From NCBI GenBank assembly GCA_964006375.1, contig OZ023267.1, positions 17,810,971 through 17,874,970 on the forward strand: a stretch of 64,000 nt of DNA, written 5' to 3'. The DNA is from Tillus elongatus (taxonomy: Eukaryota > Arthropoda > Insecta > Coleoptera > Cleridae). The position numbers and the translations under genes are program-made. This document shows, piece by piece, positions 35,109 to 45,720 of the stretch (the first letter of the stretch is position 1; each line of letters starts with the position of its first letter). The notes beneath the pieces were generated by a model, which searched no databases, had not been told where the DNA came from, and saw nothing but the letters and a program-made list of their open reading frames with translations.

Positions 35109-35479
35109 GTTATAGCAATAATTATTCCTAGCATCCGTAAGTATCATTATTTTTATTTCGTATTTGATGGGCTTGTTAGGAATGTGTACTTTGAATTGGC
35201 AGCGCCCCCTTAATCCTACAAGCATTTCTTCTACGCAAGTATAGATTCCCAGGATGTAGTTATTTTGAAAGTTTTCGATGAGTTTTCCAAAACACCAAGC
35301 TAAAGGTGCTGCAGCATCGGCTTCTTTTCTCCGTTGTCTGGTTGTTGCGCAAGAAACTTTTCACAGTTTTGGCACATACTAGAAACTGTGACGGCGTATT
35401 TACCAACAAAAATCTAGTGTCTAATGCAAATTACGCGTTTAGAGAGGTGTTCGTTCATATTATTTCATGAAAAAATCGA

Positions 35480-35870
35480 GTTGTATACAGGCGCTCTCAA
35501 ATAGTGACTGAATTTAAAAAATCAAACTGTCGTAACTCAGACGTTTCAAATAGAACAGTCTGTATTTTGTGTTTCAGAATTGAAAAGTGTAACAATAAAT
35601 GTTTAATAAGTAACTTAAAAAAAAGTTTTCGGATTTTCGTAAAAGAATTGCTTGTAAATCTTCATGCAAAAAAACTTTTTTGGGAGTTTTGTCGAAAATC
35701 TTATTTAATATATATATGGCACATTGTTTCTACTATATAGGTTATACTGGTAACCAAATTTGATGCCTGTCTTCATTAAAAAAATACATATCTGACACAT
35801 CTACCATTAAAAATATTTTGCTGAAAATTTATCACCATAAAGCACTTGCTGCGTTCAGACTTTTTTTGGA
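35480..35870. repeat. GGACGCAGCAAG-type MITE, partial
   Basis: Family interior GGCACATTGTTTCTACTATA and TAGGTTATACTGGTAACCAA at 35715-35760, with the right end ATCACCATAAAGCACTTGCTGCG at about 35830-35855. The left end was not found. Confidence 0.6.
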
Positions 35871-36062
35871 ATCAGTTTGATCCAAAAGATCCAGAAAAGA
35901 TAAATGACGGGATTTTATTACCTATTATCGAAATGTTTGTACGATTACCGATATTTGATTTATGTTTCTATCTGACGAGTATCACCTGGGACCGACGGAA
36001 AGTCCGTCCGCGCCAGCCGCCAAGTGTAGAAGCTCCTCAAACCACAGCATAAGAAACTGCTT

Positions 36063-37672
36063 TTTTTATGCAGGACGGGGAAATGCTCATGCAGACCTCA
36101 TTCACGGCCCCGTAGGTTCCGTGGGATATCGAGGTACTGTGAGACTGTACTCACTAAAACCCCCTCACTAGGGGTACCGGACCTTAGTCCATACCTCCGT
36201 CGGAAAGAATTACACACAATGACTTTTTGGGTATGAATGTTTCCATTCTGTTTTTGCCGCGGGGGCGTTAGCGGGTAAGTATAAGCTTTGGACGCTTATG
36301 CTTGTGTGGAAGTTGCTCGTCGTAGTCGGTGGCACTACGGAGAAGAGCATTTGGGTGAGAAGCGGCTTTTGCGGACTGGGTTGTGGATAGTTGAGTTATA
36401 AACTCAAGTATCGAAGGCATTTCCAGATCAGAGTGAAACTGACTGTTTCGGACAAACCATGGCGCTCCGGTAACCATTCTCGGAATTTTGTTCTGGATGA
36501 TTTGAAGGGTCTTAATGTGTGTTGCGGCCGCGGTGGCCCATGCAGGTGATGCATAGGTCAAGATTGGCCGGATAATGACTTTGTACATGAGCAACTTATT
36601 CTTCATGGACAATTTGGAATTTCTATTTAGAAGTGGGAACAGCTTCGAGATGAACATCGAGGCTTTTTTTCGAGCGTGATCGACATGGGGGCGCCATGTT
36701 AAGTGTTTGTCGAGGAAAACCCCGAGGTATTTGGCGGAATCGTGCCAGGGAATTAGACGGTTGTCTAATGAAACGTGTTCGTGAGGTGTGTGTGTCTCCT
36801 CTTGGAAAATAGGACAGCTGAACATTTATCGGGGTTTATGGCTAGAAGGGATTTCCTATACCATGATTGCAGCTCGACTACGGCGGTCTGAAGTCATTCG
36901 GTTATTATCCTCGGCTGAGTGGAACTGCTGAGGATAGTAGTGTCGTCTGTGTACAGTGCGTATGTCACGTTTAGCGGGGCTGTCGGAATGTCTGCGACAA
37001 ATATATTGTACAGCAGAGGGGAGATAGCAGAACCCTGCGGGAGACCAGCCGTGGCTGGGTACGTTCTAGATCTGGCTCCCAGATCTTTGACCTGGTACTT
37101 CCTCTCTGTTGGAGGTATGACCTGATTAGCAAAATCAGAGGGAGAGGATAATTAAATGATAGAAGTTTGTTTAGGAGGCCCGCATGCCAAACCCTATCGA
37201 AGGCTTGAACAATGTCAAGAAATATTGCACCAGTTGACTTGTTTATATTAAATCCTTTGGTGATGTTTACCACCATACGAAGGACTTGGTCAGTGGTGGA
37301 GTGCTGGTGTCTGAAGCCGAATTGCTCATCCCGGAGGATATGATTTTCTGAGGTGAAAGAAGCTAGCCTTTTCTGAATCAGTTTTTCGGCGATTTTGCCG
37401 ATGACTGGTAGCAGGCTAATGTGCCTGTAGTTCTGAGGGAACAGCGGATCTTTGCTGGGTTTCGGGATGTTGATAACGTCGGCAAGTTTCCACATGGAAG
37501 GAAAATGTTGAACTCGCAGCATGGCATTCATAATCGTAACTAGGAATACCACGGCTTTGCGGGGGATGTTTTCCAGGTTGGAGATTCCATCGTATCCCGG
37601 AGCTTTCCTATTTTTTAATGCTTTGATTATTTGGGAAAGTTCTTCGAAAGTTATGGGATCGATAGTTGTGTC
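36063..37672 (-). mobile_element. jockey-type LINE, 5'-truncated (copy 2)
   Basis: A minus-strand insertion flanked by an 11-bp duplication AGAAACTGCTT (36052-36062 and 37673-37683), with the poly-A end (T-run) at 36063. Same family as 30173-32108 with closely matching 3' UTR. RT fragments: KLADVINIPKPSKDPLFPQN, FTSENHILRDEQFGFRHQHS and GAIFLDIVQAFDRVWHAGLL (37480-37150), then the thumb region HVSLDNRLIPWHDSAKYLGV onward (36790-36268). Frameshifts separate the pieces; the codons around YADD (about 36935-36970) are read in a different frame. Confidence 0.9.
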
Positions 37673-37683
37673 AGAAACTGCTT

Positions 37684-38690
37684 ATTATGCTGTGCTCAGG
37701 CTAAATACTGAAATGAAAAGAGCTGCTGGTTACTTATTGGACACAGTCATGGAGGCACCGACTAGACTAGGCGACGTCGCAATTAGCTTGTGATGATGAT
37801 GTGATTTCATAACTTAAACAATATGCACTGACAAAATATCTTTATTTGCAAGTTCAGTCAGTAGCTGGTAATTTAAAATTGTGGCAGAAAGAATTCTGTT
37901 TGGGTAGGCAAGTAATATACCGCATGAGGTACCCATTTTATAAACACCACTACCTATCCAATTGAATAACGTGGTGAATAGGCATAGAATGCAATAAATA
38001 TGTGGCAAGTGCAAGTCTAAAAAGTTGTTGACCTTTGCACTCAGTAATAGATGTGTTTATTGATACTAACTACATAGTTGGGTTGTTATATTATCATTAT
38101 TGCAGTTGAAAGAAACACTCATTCAAAGAAACGGTAATCTCCTCGGATCAGAAAACAGAATTCGTTTATTCTAGATAATATGAAATTTCTGGAATTTAAA
38201 GAAAATTCTAGAAGATAAACTTAAACTTGCTCAATATAACAGTTTTCAGTTTTCTAGAAGTTTTCGTACATTCTCCTTATATCTTATATCCTAATTCCTC
38301 ATAGATATTTATATAACAGAATTCAAAAGGAGTGCGCACGCATTAACGAGGAGAACGGTGTTGCCGCAGCTTGTTTCCACTTTATTGTTCATTTTACACA
38401 TATAAAACCAAAAATACGTCACTTCTCCGATTGTCTTTAAAATAACACAATTCCTACATCTAACCTTGTATTGTTATGTATTTTCTATTATAATACCTAA
38501 TTATATTTTTGTTGCATCGCACGATTAACAACCAAACCATCTATAATTTAAAACGTGGAAGAAAACTTGACACAGGTGAGAAACAAACGCGGGAGATTTA
38601 TTTTCTGTTAACTGTCCTACAAATGATAGTTATCTGAACTAGAAGTGGCGTAGAATGTAGAGCATTTAGTGTAGGCATGACGGTGTGTAT
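37684..38690. other. AT-rich spacer, no gene recognised
   Basis: No supported gene. The part nearest the RRM pseudogene (about 38370-38735) may be its 3' untranslated sequence: the minus strand has AATAAA at about 38381 (plus TTTATT). Confidence 0.4.
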
Positions 38691-38737
38691 GTTAAAAGCA
38701 CATGGGTGCACTTGTAATATTACAACCCGTAAATGAA

Positions 38738-39702
38738 TTAATATCGCCGTCTGGGTGGAACCATATCTCTACGGGGACCAGGCCCACTATCGCCACCTGA
38801 CGCTCCTCCAGTGCCACCAGCATAACCGCCACCGACACCACCTCCATAGCCACCTGATCCTCCACCAGGACCACCACTATAACGTCCAGAAGATCTGCTA
38901 TCACCGTAACCTCCAGCACCACCGCCGTAACTGCTTCCAAGACTGGAGCGGCCATATCCAGAGCCACCGCCGGAAATTGGTTTGGGTCCTGAGTCTCTTC
39001 TACTAAACAAATCGAATCCTGATCTTCATATTCACCTTCTGCACTTAAACCACCTTCTCTAGGAGCATTTATAGATCCCCTAATGGTGGTCACCTGTCAT
39101 CAAAACCACCAGGTGCAGATCCACGTCTGTCATCATACCTGCCAGCACATGGACCTGCTCTATCTTCGTAACCACCACGGTCTGAATAACTACCAAAAGG
39201 TGGCCCCCTCTCTCCTGGATATTCTCTACCTCTTCTGTCATCAAATCCACCTGGACCACCTGGTGGTCTTCTGTTAGGGTGACCACCATCATATCCACCT
39301 CTACATGGGGATCTGTGATGACTGCTTCTACCACCTGTACCTCCAAAAAATCCTTACCACCATTACCGCGTTGAGGTGGTCCTCCTCTAAAGTCACGGCC
39401 GCTAGAATAAGGACCTCCTTGCCGTCTCTCATCGGCCCTCCCCCTCCACTTCTTCGCGGCTTGATAATTCTCTTCCCAACTGAAATTTTGCCGCCCATAA
39501 AATCTATACCATTCAATTCTGTTATGGCCTTCATAGCGAGATCGTGGTCCTCCAGATGAAGAAATCCGCACCAGTTGGATATGTCACATTCCGCGATCGC
39601 CCCAGATGGCTCTAACAATTGCTTTAAATCTTCGACTGTGACGCCTTGGAGCAAACTGCTTACGAAGACTTTTGTTGTCTCGGATCGGCGACTCATTCTC
39701 AC
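38738..39702 (-). pseudogene. RRM plus Gly/Arg-rich RNA-binding protein, frameshifted copy
   Basis: Starts at 39702 or 39696 (MRMSRRSETTKVFVSSLLQG). One RRM of the lark/RBM4/RBM14-like type follows: RNP2-like KVFVSSLL and RNP1-like NWCGFLHLE, then ALNG-like ITELNGIDFMGGKISV, to about residue 75. The rest is an RGG/Gly-rich tail: GGPYSSGRDFRGGPPQRGNG, GGFDDRRGREYPGERGPPFG, SYGGGAGGYGDSRSSGRYSG, ending GPGPRRDMVPPRRRY at 38738. The tail needs at least three frame changes (near 39425, 39345 and 39090). No introns are needed through the RRM, so a retrocopy is likely, though one gap near 39100-39020 could be a short intron. Function in an intact parent would be RNA binding. Confidence 0.7.
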
Positions 39703-40322
39703 AACTTGTTACAGTTTCGTTATTTATATAACACAGAAACAAATAAAGCATACAACGCTAAGTCCACGAACCCAAGCGGTAGTGTCGTCACAACCTCACA
39801 GCTCAGAGAACCACACTAGATTACTAGGTCTAGTTCTTTACAGCCTCGTCTAGTGATTTCTATTCTATTCTATGTCTATTTTGTTTGGCCTAAGACGTGG
39901 GTCCATTGAGCCATTAAACGTAGTCTAATCTAGTGACGGTTGTCGATTGCCGGACTTTATATTGGCATCGCCATATTTTCTCTATTATGTTTGATAGTCT
40001 GATACGTATTTAGCGTAGGTGCGGCTGATTGTAATAGTTGTAGAGTTTTTATTAAATCTTAATGTTGTTTTCTTTAAAAAATTCATTTATTATCTTAATT
40101 GTTTTAGTGTTTAGTTCAGCTGGAATTTGTTGGGTGTGAATTGGTGTTGTTATGTGATTTTCAATAAGTTTTTTTTATATAGGTCCTCATTTTGTTGTGT
40201 GCGGTTTTTACAGTTAAAGAGCTAGTGATTTAGTACTTACAGATGAAATGTAGAACTTTTTTTAAATTTAGGTATATAATTTTTTGAAAATCTAAAACTT
40301 AATACAATAATATTTACTTATA
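39703..40322. other. Spacer, possible 5' flank of the RRM copy
   Basis: No gene recognised. AT content rises toward 40300. The phrase ATTACTAGGTCTAG at 39820 and similar repeats near 39930 are unexplained. Confidence 0.35.
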
Positions 40323-40349
40323 TAAGGCTAGATGTATCCTCACCATAAT

Positions 40350-40400
40350 TAGCGACTCAAACCAGTTTTGCTCTAATTGGAGCTCGTCAGTGCGCTATAC
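40350..40400 (-). ncRNA. Hammerhead ribozyme-like motif, degenerate
   Basis: Minus strand: UAGCGCA, CUGACGA (intact core with C at the variable position), GCUC-CAAUUA-GAGC stem II, then AAAAC in place of GAAAC, UG, GUU. The 3' strand of stem I (UGAGUCGCUA) pairs only with a bulge. Probably a decayed ribozyme. Confidence 0.45.
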
Positions 40401-40613
40401 GAATTACATCGATAGCAAACCTATAAAGTAATACAGCTAAGGCAGCCATCCTAGTAGAACATTGTGAGATGTACGACAGGGTCGCCATCTCGGTGCGGAA
40501 CGAGGTAGTATGTTGTCACGACAGTTCCAGTCAACACAAAATGTTATAAATAGAGACCATATACAACCAACCAACAATTTTTGTAAACTCAGCCCTGTCC
40601 CAACAAAGGGACA

Positions 40614-40721
<108 letters not shown>

Positions 40722-40747
40722 CTAGATGTATTCTCACCATAATTATA

Positions 40748-40790
40748 AACGCAGACCGGTTTCGCTGTAATTAGAGCTCGTTTGTGCGTT
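40748..40790 (-). ncRNA. Hammerhead ribozyme-like motif, core mutated
   Basis: Minus strand: stem I AACGCA paired with UGCGUU; core CAAACGA (expected CUGANGA, so two core changes); stem II GCU...AGC with a long loop; GAAA; short stem III with CG loop and GUC cleavage triplet. Compared with the 50.2-kb copies the stem I bases differ on both sides yet still pair. The core changes predict inactivity. Confidence 0.55.
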
Positions 40791-40945
40791 ATACCAATTA
40801 CACCGAACACGCCTATAAAGTAATACAGCTAAGGCAGCCAGCCTACTAGAACCTTGAGATGTACGACAGGGTTACCATCTATTTATAACATTTTGTGTTA
40901 ATTGGAGCTGTCGTGACAACATACTACGTGGTTCCGCACCGATGG

Positions 40946-41377
40946 GTGTAAATCTGGATTCTTACTTTGCATAATTCTAGACGCCTACATAATTTATACG
41001 AGGAAAATACGCTATGCAAGATAACGATTTCACGAGTTCAAAATAGTGACCGTTGCAAGATGACGGAATATTTATTTCTTAGCAGCTTTCTTGATATGGG
41101 TATCAAATGAGTGTATCACGAGTGAAATGCAGTAGGTTGGATGGCGTTTTCATAGATTCAAAAAGGCTATTTTGTTCGTTTTAGTACACCTAAATAAGAA
41201 AAGCTTGTTTTAAAAGAATTTTTAATTCATAACTTATTATAAAGACGTTTGAACATTTGTAGCTGGCTTCTTCTATTGATTGATAGACGAGGATAACCAC
41301 CACCACCAATACCTACATGATAACTTTATTAAATCATTTTGTTGATAGTTGTATTTAATCATTTTGTTAAAAGGTTC
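40946..41377. other. Spacer, no gene recognised
   Basis: Nothing supported. The right part leads into MITE sequence. Confidence 0.35.
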
Positions 41378-42001
41378 GGGACGCAGCAAGTGCGTTATGA
41401 TTTGCGTTACGAATTTTCTTTAAAATGTTTTTAATAGCATATGTCTTTCTTTGATGAAAACAGGCATCAAACTTGGTTGCCTATATAATAGAAACAATGT
41501 ACCATATTTCAGCGAAATAACTTTATTGTTTGAAAATATAAAAACATTTTTCAAAAGTCTGGATGCAGCAAGTGTGTTATGGAAAAATAATTAACCGATT
41601 TCTATGAAACTCGGCAAGTGCCTTTATTTTATTAATGGCTTGGATAAGTTCGTTAGCTAGGAAAATCTGACCAGGTTTTCCGGAAAAATTTCGAGTTTTC
41701 TTTCGAAAATCAAAATTTTTTCTCGGAAAATTACAAAGCTATTTTAATGAATTTTGGTGGATATATTGCCTTGAAAAAGACCTTACTAGACACCAAAATT
41801 AAACTTTCTAAGTTTATAGAAAATTGAGTTTTTTCCTCCGAAATTTACAAAGTTATTTTAATGACACTTGGTGGATATGTTGCCTTAGGGAAGACCTTAC
41901 CACATACCAAAATTCAACTTTCTAAGTTTATTGAATTTTGAGTTATCCAAGTTTGAAGCATTTAATAAAAATTCACTACCATAACGCACTTGCTGCGTCC
42001 C
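41378..42001. repeat. GGACGCAGCAAG-type MITEs, one within TA-core-type sequence
   Basis: Left end GGGACGCAGCAAGTGCGTTA at 41378; a second left-type end GGATGCAGCAAGTGTGTTAT at 41561; right end CTACCATAACGCACTTGCTG ending at about 42001. Between 41590 and 41950 is TA-core-type right-flank text (ATGGCTTGGATAAGTTCGTT, TTTTCCGGAAAAATTTCG) and a roughly 115-bp direct repeat (ATTTTGGTGGATATATTGCC, then CACTTGGTGGATATGTTGCC). No coding capacity. Confidence 0.65.
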
Positions 42002-42242
42002 AATTTTTTTAAATATTTATAGTTGAAAATATTCTGGTGAATTTGCAGTTTAACTCACGGACGATTTGAAAAATATCGACTGCTGATAGATAAAGTTTGG
42101 TGTCTTAAATGCACGCTGACGCAAATGTTACCTTTTGTTCTCCCTTATTTCCCGAGTTATTCGCATTTAAAGTTGTTTACACATTACACAGTTTTTTAAC
42201 AATTTCCTAGTACGGTCCTGTCACGTGCCGTCTCATTCCCTC

Positions 42243-42560
42243 CTAAACATTACATTTGGCATAAGGTCTCCATTGTGTTTGGGAATCCCTAGAATATTCT
42301 GGAATCAGAATATGGGAAATTGTCATTATAACTGACAGTTTACACATCGCTTTCAGTACGGCGCTAGTACCAGTACGCTTTGGACGCTTTCTCATACATT
42401 CCTGTATTACGAACATTTTTTCTGAAATTGTGTGCTGTTTACCTTGTTCTGTTGACCAGTGATATAATAGTGGCTTATAAGCTGCATGTGTGGTCCCTTT
42501 TCTTGGTCGGTGACGCGTAATTTGTTTCCTATGTTCTTTTTGTGGCGAGGAAATTGCCAT
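42243..42560 (-). CDS. Unassigned 105-codon frame in the TIR element
   Basis: Open minus-strand frame, Lys/Arg-rich N-terminus (MAISSPQKEHRKQITRHRPR), later KQHTISEKMFVIQECMRKRP and SVIMTISHILIPEYS. It has no recognised domain. The support for its being coding is similarity at the amino-acid level to a fragment at 24935-25110 (HRPG..., LKPL..., EQGKQ-TIS). It could be an exon of a larger gene or a degenerate gene part. Function unknown. Confidence 0.35.
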   Translation of the reverse strand: MAISSPQKEHRKQITRHRPRKGTTHAAYKPLLYHWSTEQGKQHTISEKMFVIQECMRKRPKRTGTSAVLKAMCKLSVIMTISHILIPEYSRDSQTQWRPYAKCNV

Positions 42561-42710
42561 GTCGAGGCCGTCAAATTACAAGGTCAGGTCAGGTTGCCTA
42601 CACAAGGGCCGGACCTACATCATTTTCCTGCTATGTTAAGGTAAGTTTGTGTAAATTTGTTGTCCTTTTGTGTAAATTTCGATCGTTTCGCTGTATTTGC
42701 TATGGGATGT

Positions 42711-43160
42711 TCGGTGATGCTTAAGTAGACGGGTCCCGTCCATGCATCGCTAGAGCGGCATTGCCGGACGGTGTTTATTCCTCTAGGGGCCTGCCTGTAC
42801 TGACCTGCCCTGTAGGTCAGGTCAGGTCAGGCAGGCCCCTACAGCAATAAGGATGCTTAAGTAGACGGGTCCCGTCCATGCATCGCTAGAGCGGCATTGC
42901 CGGACGGTGTTTATTGCTCTAGGGGCCTGCCAGTACTGACCTTCCTTGTAGGTCAGGTTAGGTCAGGTCAGGCAGGCCCCTACAGCAATAGGCACCGTCC
43001 GGCAATGCCGCTCTCGTGATGCATGGACCGGACCCGGTCTGCTTAAGCATCACCGACCTGGCCTGACCTGACCTGTAGGTCAGGAAGGTCAGGTCAGGCA
43101 GGCCCCTACAGCAATAAGCACTATCCGGCAATGCCGCTCTCGCGATGCCTGAAATGACGG
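42711..43160. repeat. GC-rich direct and inverted repeats with TCAGG runs
   Basis: Two direct units of about 138 bp (from 42716 and 42852) share GATGCTTAAGTAGACGGGTC, GGCATTGCCGGACGGTGTTT and GGCAGGCCCCTACAGCAATA. Then come inverted parts (42992-43050 and 43105-43160). Each has AGGTCAGGTCAGG runs, three to four TCAGG pentamers at most. Internal hairpins are strong (for example CGGGTCCCG, AGGGGCCTGCC/GGCAGGCCCCT). Confidence 0.8.
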
Positions 43161-43216
43161 GACCCGCCTAAAAAAATCGTCCGTGAGTTAAACTGCAAAT
43201 TTACCAATATTCTTTC

Positions 43217-44118
43217 CAAGTTTGCACCTAAATGCGGCATTGCTAATAAATTTTGCACAAATTTTGTCCACCTTGGAAACATCCTTATCCCATTTCCAAA
43301 TGTAATATTATTAGCGGATGACCAAAAAAAAAATTTTTATTTCTATTATCATTATTATTACTGTCGTCGCCACAATCCGTGGAATTCTCGGACATTATAG
43401 TTACACTAATAAACACAACAAAATATTAACAAAATACTAAAAAAATATCAGCGACTATAAGGATTCGCTTCAGAATTTGTTTTCCTATTGCAAGTTGCAA
43501 GGAAGAAATCGAATGGGTAAATAAATATATTTCTATTTGTAATTTGTAACATCTGGGGGATTCACAATGCATGACTTGACTAGAGATTTACCTACTTACG
43601 TCGAAGTTATCAACATCGCTCTCCAAACTTGAAACACCTATGTAACATGTAGCATTCATGTTTATAGCGATGTTTTACAATGCATTTACTCTTGCTCGCA
43701 AAAATTCCACACTTAACTCAAAACAGTTTAAGGAATATATTATGTATTTAACTGAAAATATATTTATATGGTAGAATTTTACTGAAATAGAGTAGTACGG
43801 TATATTATGGTAATAAATGGTAGATCTACCGTAGAAACGGTAGACCTGGCAATACTGCTTGGGAGACAGCCAAATGAGTCTCTCGATATATTTTGCGTTG
43901 TTGTCAGCAGTAAATATTTATAAGATTAATTAGGGAAATGTATAAAGACATTTGTGGCCTGGAAAGCTATACAATGAGGAAGTTGCATATAATTTACTTT
44001 TGATGAAAAACGTATTTAAAGTGCAGCAAAATACTCTAAAAATATATGTCTACAAGTAAACTCCCCTTAAAGTGAACCACTAATTAGTAATTAATTATTG
44101 AAATATTGAATATAATTC
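43217..44118. other. AT-rich spacer; one possible coding relic
   Basis: No secure gene. On the minus strand 43400-43340 reads MSENSTDCGDDSNNNDNR and 43300-43205 reads KVDKICAKFISNAAFRCKLG, possibly pieces of a degraded protein, but the frames do not connect. The rest is AT-rich and unassigned. Confidence 0.3.
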
Positions 44119-44915
44119 AAAAAGACGGGGTAGGCGAAAACGCGATCTGATTGGTGAAGAGTTTTGTGACGTCACGATCCGGTACATCTGCGTGATACCG
44201 TTGTGCTTGGATCGAATTCTGAGCAGTTTTGTCATAATTTTAAGTAGTTTTGGTGTTTAGTGTATAATATAGGTTCAAAGGTAGTAGGTTATGTTAAATC
44301 CAGTCTGACTTCAGCAGATTCAGAATTACAATACGAAAATGCTAAAGATAACAGTGCCTGGACATAAATATTATAAGTGCTGTATAGTGCCCAAATGTAC
44401 TCCCACAACAATAACTACCCACAACAAATTATTCTTAAATGTACCTAAAAATGAGAAAATCAGGAAGAAATGGTGTATATTTTTCTTGTAGATTATTTGA
44501 ATGGAGAACATTTTGAGGTTATGCTTTTATTTACATTATATTTTATAAGAAATTACTACATAAAATTTAACAAAGATATTTACAGGATAAAATAAGGTTC
44601 ATATCAGACACATACCTCCCAGCTTTCACTCCTTTTAGCTCAGCACCCATGAAATTCCTAAAAACATTGCTAGTACATAATTTTTTGGTAAATTATAAGA
44701 TTGTCCTTCTGTAGCTATACTATAAGACTTTACAGTTTTTAAAATAATTAATACGAGTATATAGATATTAACAATAATATAAGTTGATAACAATAACTAT
44801 CCAGCACACGTAAGTCGCATAAACACTAATGATATGAGGATCTCTGTGTGAGTAAGCGAGACTCGTTTGGCCGATACCGGATCGTGACGTCACAGTAGGC
44901 CGTCTTTATTTACGG
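44119..44915. mobile_element. Short inverted-repeat element carrying a THAP fragment
   Basis: Left side AAAAGACGGGGTAG (44119) and TGTGACGTCACGATCCGGTA (44166-44185); right side is the inverse, TACCGGATCGTGACGTCACA (44875-44894) and TAGGCCGTCTTT (44896-44907). About 790 bp. Contains a THAP-like reading frame at 44339-44491. THAP-bearing TIR elements recall the P superfamily, but no transposase core is present and no target duplication was identified. Confidence 0.6.
44339..44491 (+). pseudogene. THAP-type zinc finger fragment
   Basis: Begins MLKITVPGHKYYKCCIVPKC, then HNKLFLNVPKNEKIRKKWC, matching the first half of a THAP (C2CH) domain: paired cysteines, F-x-x-P motif and the basic R-x-K-K-W. 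It ends in a TAG at 44489-44491. A possible splice donor GTATAT follows the W codon, so this may be a first exon. The second half (C-x-x-H-F) was not found nearby. Confidence 0.6.
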
Positions 44916-45119
44916 CTGCGTTTTGGCGCGGAGACAATTATTTTGATTTTCTATTTTTTTTTACAGGAAAACTATTAGTTAAAAATTTAAATTTTATATG
45001 GCAATTGATTTTATACAATGTGGGGAATTGAATAAAAGGAGAATAAAAAAATGTGCAAATTCCTCATTGTTGACTCCCGCATCTTCACAACGTGTGGAAG
45101 TATCGCATCGGCGACAAAC

Positions 45120-45720
45120 ATATTTTTTTTCGCTTAAACGTTGTAAAAAGTATCAAAACATATAGAAAACAAGAAATGGGAACGAACATTTTTTTGTCTG
45201 TCGGTCTGTATGTCTGTCTGTATGATAAATTTAGAACAGATTGAAATATCGTCTTCAAATTTCGTTAGCACTCGACAAACGAACGGTTCGGATTGTTTTT
45301 GGGTAAAATCGCTTTAGCGGGTAGGGTAATATAACGTTTTAGGGTTAATATATTAGAAAACTATAATTTCTTCAAAGACCTGGTATTATGTGCTGAAATT
45401 AAATTAGGGGTTGAATGTGTGGGGTGGAATATCGGTGACAGAAATTGCGATTTTTTTTTTTCATAAAAAGGCGTAAAAAGTCTCTAAACATATATTTTTT
45501 CGTCTGTCGCGGTCTGTCTGCCTGTACATCTATCTGTTAGTGGGCGCAATAACTTTCGAAAGAATTGAGATATGATCTTCAAATTTGGTATCCAGTTATA
45601 ACTCGACAAAGGAACGCTTCGAGTGGGTTTTGGGTAAGATCACTTCAAGGGGTAGGGGATAAATGAGGAGCGATTTGGTGAAAATTGAGATTTTTTCGAT
45701 TAAACTCGAGTAACGTTTCA
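45120..45720. repeat. Diverged tandem duplication of about 320 bp
   Basis: Two copies (about 45121-45430 and 45440-45715) share GTAAAAAGT, TTTTTTTGTCTGTCGGTCTG/TTTTTTCGTCTGTCGCGGTC, GATATGATCTTCAAATTTGG-like text, ACTCGACAAACGAACG/ACTCGACAAAGGAACG and GTTTTTGGGTAAAATCGCTT/GTTTTGGGTAAGATCACTTC. Also contains a short (GTCTGTCT)n run. No coding potential. Confidence 0.75.

Larger units (their letters stand above)
29255..35400 (-). mobile_element. piggyBac-like element split by three nested insertions
   Basis: A single minus-strand piggyBac copy in four pieces. The 3' end is probably the TTAA at 29255-29258 followed by CCTTTAGCTGGTGACG. Pieces in plus coordinates: 29255-30172, 32109-32351, 34859-34878 and 35109 to about 35400. 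Removing the insertions (30173-32108, 32352-34858, 34879-35108, with one duplication each) restores continuous transposase sequence at all three joins. The 5' end was not located. Order of insertion is not fully resolvable, but all three postdate piggyBac arrival. Confidence 0.85.
29600..35400 (-). pseudogene. piggyBac transposase (DDE_Tnp_1_7), interrupted
   Basis: Order from the right: FGKLIENFQNNYILGIYTCV, VGLRGRCQFKVHIPNKPIKY and LTDARNNYCYN (35300-35110). Then AYIYSGKNSDGKG, GSNRNVTSDNWFTSVKLVNE and LELLSKKTR (32350-32109), then YGFHEDLTLL and PKKTKAVILLSSMH (30150-30080). Next come GGVDSIDKKCENYS and RRTRRWPMSVFYVMINMS (30045-29945), and finally RLNFIKQLARQLILRELKLR with the cysteine finger RCYLCPLKIDRKTCYYC to about 29610. 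A few further frameshifts exist, so the gene was decaying or decayed besides being interrupted. Confidence 0.85.
42022..43216. mobile_element. 1.2-kb TIR element with internal palindromic repeat block
   Basis: Inverted termini of about 37 bp: AATATTCTGGTGAATTTGCA...CTCACGGACGAT (42028-42064) and its inverse ATCGTCCGTGAGTTAAACTG...CAATATT (43176-43212). Inside are a minus open frame (42243-42560) and a G+C-rich block of repeats (42711-43160). No transposase is recognised; superfamily and target duplication unknown. Confidence 0.7.

Noticed and set aside
38755..39559. Plus-strand His-rich open frames opposite the RRM copy
   Set aside because: They are antisense shadows of a Gly/Arg-rich coding sequence.
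42790..43110. Interstitial telomere
   Set aside because: TCAGG runs are only three to four units, broken, and belong to larger palindromic repeats.
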